Assembly: GCA_020429485.1 (NCBI GenBank)
Contig: JAGQLK010000008.1
Coordinates: forward strand, 1 to 16,310
Length of the DNA stretch: 16,310 nt
From: Candidatus Dojkabacteria bacterium
GTDB taxonomy: Bacteria; Patescibacteriota; Dojkabacteria; B142; OLB20
Reading direction: 5' to 3'
A model generated the notes under the pieces. That model saw only the letters and a list, made by a program, of their open reading frames with translations, searched no databases and was not told where the DNA came from. The translations under genes and the position numbers were made by a program. Positions 13,987 to 16,310 of this stretch are shown here, piece after piece (the first letter of the stretch is position 1; each line of letters opens with the position of its first letter).

Positions 13987-15108
13987 TTATCTTTTAACCT
14001 TTCTAAGTAATTCTATTATTTTTCCTCTTAAAGGAATAATTTTGTCCCAAATAAAAAATTTATTACTATCTATTGGTAACGATAAAAGTCCATATGTATC
14101 AATCCTTACTCCACCAAAACTGAGTTTAGTATCGCTATAGCCTTTATGTTGATCAGATTCTGGGATAAATCCCCAGAAATCATATACTTTACTACCGTAT
14201 TTCTTTGCTGATCTAATAGATTCCCATCTCAATAAATAAGGTGCCTTTACGTTACTATGTAATCTATTTGAACCTGCATAAAAAGAAGATGACCATGTCT
14301 TCGTTCGCTCAGATATATTTGTCGTGATTAAATCATCCTCGTACTTAGCTTCGAACAAAGCTATATTATCTGTATCAGCAAAAGCTTCGAATAATCGTGT
14401 AAATGTTTTAAATGGTCTCACAGGATATCCGTTTGAGCGTTTTTGCATATCTAATACGAGATCATAAAACCTCCTAAGCTTTGCCTGAATATTCTTATCT
14501 TTAGGTGAACATTCTTCAATTTGCACACCTTTTTTCATGGCGTACTTTACATTGTATCTAGTGTTCTTTTTCATCAAGCCTAATAATTCATCTTCACTCT
14601 TGGTAAGATCATATAGCAACTTGTATTTAGGCTGCATATTTCTACTTGTTTTCATATAGCCTTTATTAAGGATGTGATCCAAGATATCTGTATTAGTGTA
14701 GTGTACAAGTCCTGCACTTAATTCATTCTCATCAGCATGAACACCAAGCATAGGTTCTAGTTCGATAACAAAACAATTATGAGCCTTTGCGAAATTGAGT
14801 AGATGGAAATGTAACTTATCCCACCCCCTACTGAAGTCTTCAATGGTCTGAAATACTGGACCATGGGGAACATATAAGTAATTACCTAGAACAGGTGCTG
14901 GTTTAACTAATATTTGTGCTCCAACAATAATTTTTTGGTCGTTAAATACTGCTATTCTGTAAGGAGTCCAACCTTCGGTTTCCTTGGTATCTCCCCATTG
15001 CCAAAATTGTAAGATAGTACTCCAGGGTGATTCATTTACGAAATCATTCCATATCTGCTTATCACTCTCTTCGAGCAGTTTAGAATAAATTTTGGAATCA
15101 GAACTCAT
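13987..15108 (-). CDS. FemAB-family peptidoglycan-bridge aminoacyltransferase (FemX-like)
   Basis: 373 residues, normal for the Fem family, whose members move amino acids from aminoacyl-tRNA to lipid II or a related peptidyl acceptor at the inner membrane face. Two GNAT-like folds are expected. Visible family segments: TILQFWQWGDTKE (31-43), YLYVPHGPVFQT, ECFVIELEP-like NCFVIELEPM, then KYKLLYDLTKSEDELLGLMKKNTRYNVKYAMKKGVQIEE (161-199), and SSFYAGSNRLHSNVKAPYLLRWESIRSAKKYGSKVYDFWG near the acceptor site. The C-terminus is basic (RGKIIELLRKVKR). It lies between dnaN (35 bp upstream) and the DegT-family gene (6 bp downstream) on the same strand. No promoter or terminator is seen after dnaN, suggesting one operon. 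Other Fem-like proteins act on non-tRNA donors, so the donor and acceptor are not certain. Confidence 0.87.
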   Translation of the reverse strand: MSSDSKIYSKLLEESDKQIWNDFVNESPWSTILQFWQWGDTKETEGWTPYRIAVFNDQKIIVGAQILVKPAPVLGNYLYVPHGPVFQTIEDFSRGWDKLHFHLLNFAKAHNCFVIELEPMLGVHADENELSAGLVHYTNTDILDHILNKGYMKTSRNMQPKYKLLYDLTKSEDELLGLMKKNTRYNVKYAMKKGVQIEECSPKDKNIQAKLRRFYDLVLDMQKRSNGYPVRPFKTFTRLFEAFADTDNIALFEAKYEDDLITTNISERTKTWSSSFYAGSNRLHSNVKAPYLLRWESIRSAKKYGSKVYDFWGFIPESDQHKGYSDTKLSFGGVRIDTYGLLSLPIDSNKFFIWDKIIPLRGKIIELLRKVKR

Positions 15109-15143
15109 ACATTAACTAATAAACAATTAAGCTTAGCATTTAT

Positions 15144-16271
15144 TTAGTTCAAGCGCATTGGCATTATCACATGTATAAAGTCTTTATCGTCGGGATCTAG
15201 AAATACTCCAGGTGCTGTAGGACCATTTGATTCGAAGATAATATCGTCTGATTTGATGGCATTTGTCATTTCAGAAAGAAATCTAACATTAAATCCTGCC
15301 TCAAAATCATCACCGTCAAGATTCTTTACCTTCACAGTACTTTCATTGTTGCCAAGGTCTATTACATTAGCAGCTAACATTAGTTTCTCTTCTGTCGTAT
15401 CTACTTTAAATCTTGCTTTATTACCAACAACATTCCTAGCAAAAATACTTACAACTTTTAGTGTATCGCTAAAATCTGATTTTTTGATTTTGAAAGTTAG
15501 TAATTTTTCAGAAGGCAATATATCCTCGTAGTTAGGGAATTTACCTTCAATTAATCGAGTTGTTAATTCTACATCATCAAGTTTGAAGAGCATTTGATTT
15601 CTATTGCTCATCAGATAAATCTTCAATCTTGATTCTTCATTCGCAGTATCTTTGATTAGTTTTTCTACTTCGCTTAATGCTTTTGCAGGAACTACTTCTG
15701 TAATAGCTTCTGATAAAGCATTATCTAGAGTTATTTTTTTCTTTGACAGTCTGAAGCCATCAAGTGCTACTACTGATAATTCTTTCTTCTCAGCAGTTAA
15801 TAGTGCACCAGTTAAGACTGGTCTTGATTCATCTGTTCCTGCTGCAAAGACCGTTGAAGCAATTGCATCGGCAAATTGTAGTGCATTTAGATCTAAAGAA
15901 GCCTCACCTTCTACCTCTGGCAGAGTAGGGAAGTCATCTGCTGGAATAATGAAAAACTCTGCAGTGTTATCCACAGACTTAACCACTAAAGTTTGTCCCT
16001 GCTGGATCAGCTCTATTTTACCGGGTTTTAGAGAGTTAACGAAATCTGCTAATAGTTTAGCTGAAACTGTAATACTGCCTTCCTCTGCTACAGAAGCACC
16101 TATCCAGCTACTTACTCCAATTTCAAGATTTGTAGCTGATAATTTTAATTGTCCTTTCTCTGTTTCAAGTAAAACATTTGCAAGTACAGGTATATTAGGT
16201 CTATTGCTAACTGCCTTGTTTATATGAAGTAGTGCTTTAGCTAAATTTTCTTGTATTAAAGATATTTTCAT
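15144..16271 (-). CDS. dnaN: DNA polymerase III beta subunit (sliding clamp)
   Basis: 375 residues, standard for the ring-forming clamp that tethers DNA polymerase III and other DNA enzymes to DNA. Start MKISLIQENLAKALLHINKAVSNRPNIPVLANVLLE is typical of domain 1; ESRPVLTGALL marks the start of domain 2; LTTRLIEGKFPNYEDILP is the signature segment near the domain 2/3 boundary; and the protein ends VIMPMRLN, the canonical MPMRL C-terminus that forms part of the partner-binding pocket. The ATG at 16271 is preceded by AGAGAG at a weak SD distance and by a -10-like TATAAA. In many bacteria dnaA lies directly upstream with the origin between or before it, so the chromosomal origin may be just past the right edge. 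A perfect DnaA box lies inside the gene at 15967-15975. Confidence 0.97.
   Translation of the reverse strand: MKISLIQENLAKALLHINKAVSNRPNIPVLANVLLETEKGQLKLSATNLEIGVSSWIGASVAEEGSITVSAKLLADFVNSLKPGKIELIQQGQTLVVKSVDNTAEFFIIPADDFPTLPEVEGEASLDLNALQFADAIASTVFAAGTDESRPVLTGALLTAEKKELSVVALDGFRLSKKKITLDNALSEAITEVVPAKALSEVEKLIKDTANEESRLKIYLMSNRNQMLFKLDDVELTTRLIEGKFPNYEDILPSEKLLTFKIKKSDFSDTLKVVSIFARNVVGNKARFKVDTTEEKLMLAANVIDLGNNESTVKVKNLDGDDFEAGFNVRFLSEMTNAIKSDDIIFESNGPTAPGVFLDPDDKDFIHVIMPMRLN
15967..15975 (+). promoter_or_regulatory. Perfect consensus DnaA box within dnaN
   Basis: TTATCCACA matches the high-affinity E. coli R1-type DnaA box at all nine positions. It lies in the dnaN coding region about 300 bp after the start codon (codons for S-V-D-N on the other strand). 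I noticed no second perfect box in the window. A given 9-mer is expected about 0.12 times per window on both strands, so chance is possible but not the likeliest guess next to a presumed origin. Confidence 0.4.
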
Positions 16272-16283
16272 ATTCTCTCTATT

Positions 16284-16300
16284 AATATATTTATATAAAT
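16284..16300 (-). promoter_or_regulatory. -10-like region and A/T palindrome upstream of dnaN
   Basis: The 12-bp palindrome ATTTATATAAAT (16289-16300) contains TATAAA on the minus strand (16290-16295), 18 nt before the ATG at 16271; a TATATT (16284-16289) is slightly nearer. The -35 region would reach the window edge and was not resolved. The stretch is A/T only, as expected for a promoter or an origin-proximal unwinding region. Confidence 0.35.
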
Positions 16301-16310
16301 TAGTATTAGT

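Noticed and set aside
13814..14140. 108-codon plus-strand frame opposite the junction of the FemAB-family and DegT-family genes
   Set aside because: It lies antisense to two clear genes, has no recognisable domain and no promoter or start context; treated as a shadow.
15652..16227. 191-codon plus-strand frame opposite dnaN
   Set aside because: Antisense to an unmistakable dnaN; Ser/Ala-rich composition typical of a reverse-frame shadow.

Overview
The window reads as chromosomal DNA from a small-genome, AT-rich bacterium, most likely a Candidate Phyla Radiation (Patescibacteria) member; Dojkabacteria/WS6-like or Microgenomates-like would fit. This placement is inferred from compact genes, short AT-rich gaps, TrmB-family regulators in a bacterium, and the near absence of Shine-Dalgarno sequences. 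No marker search could be run. The standard genetic code fits: no accepted gene has an internal TGA, and of 12 complete genes seven end in TAA, four in TAG and one in TGA.

Layout, left to right. 1-490 (-) is the N-terminal part of DNA primase dnaG, cut by the window edge. 616-1203 (-) is a small orphan lipoprotein with a clear intrinsic terminator behind it (571-598). 1373-3253 (+) is arginyl-tRNA synthetase argS. It converges on and overlaps 3246-4997 (-), a secreted, C-terminally membrane-anchored transglutaminase-like protein. 5078-5743 (+) is an S51 peptidase that converges on and overlaps a one-domain XRE regulator (5733-5948, -). 6083-7219 (+) is an exported GH25 muramidase that converges on and overlaps 7198-8934 (-), a HelD-like SF1 helicase. 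Upstream of the helicase is a structured leader (8935-9101), then 9102-9584 (-), a stand-alone TrmB effector domain. This is divergent from 9645-10430 (+), a full TrmB-type regulator. 10520-12658 (+) is the PcrA/UvrD helicase. It converges on an apparent minus-strand operon dnaN (15144-16271), FemAB-family transferase (13987-15108) and DegT-family aminotransferase (12697-13980). The window ends 39 bp upstream of dnaN, where dnaA and the origin often lie in bacteria.

The genes fall into three themes: replication and RNA-polymerase/DNA housekeeping (dnaG, dnaN, PcrA, HelD-like), translation (argS), and cell envelope (lipoprotein, transglutaminase-like protein, GH25 muramidase, FemAB, DegT), plus small regulators. 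No gene-free stretch exceeds 300 bases. No tRNA, rRNA, CRISPR array, insertion sequence or phage gene was recognised.

The observations most worth checking are: (a) a strong terminator-like hairpin in the leader of the HelD-like gene, suggesting attenuation; (b) a divergent pair of TrmB-type genes, one lacking its DNA-binding domain, sharing an 8+8 bp inverted repeat that overlaps both promoters; (c) a nearly constant 18-23 nt distance between -10-like hexamers and ATG with no Shine-Dalgarno sequence; (d) a perfect DnaA box inside dnaN; and (e) three successive convergent gene pairs whose 3' ends overlap.
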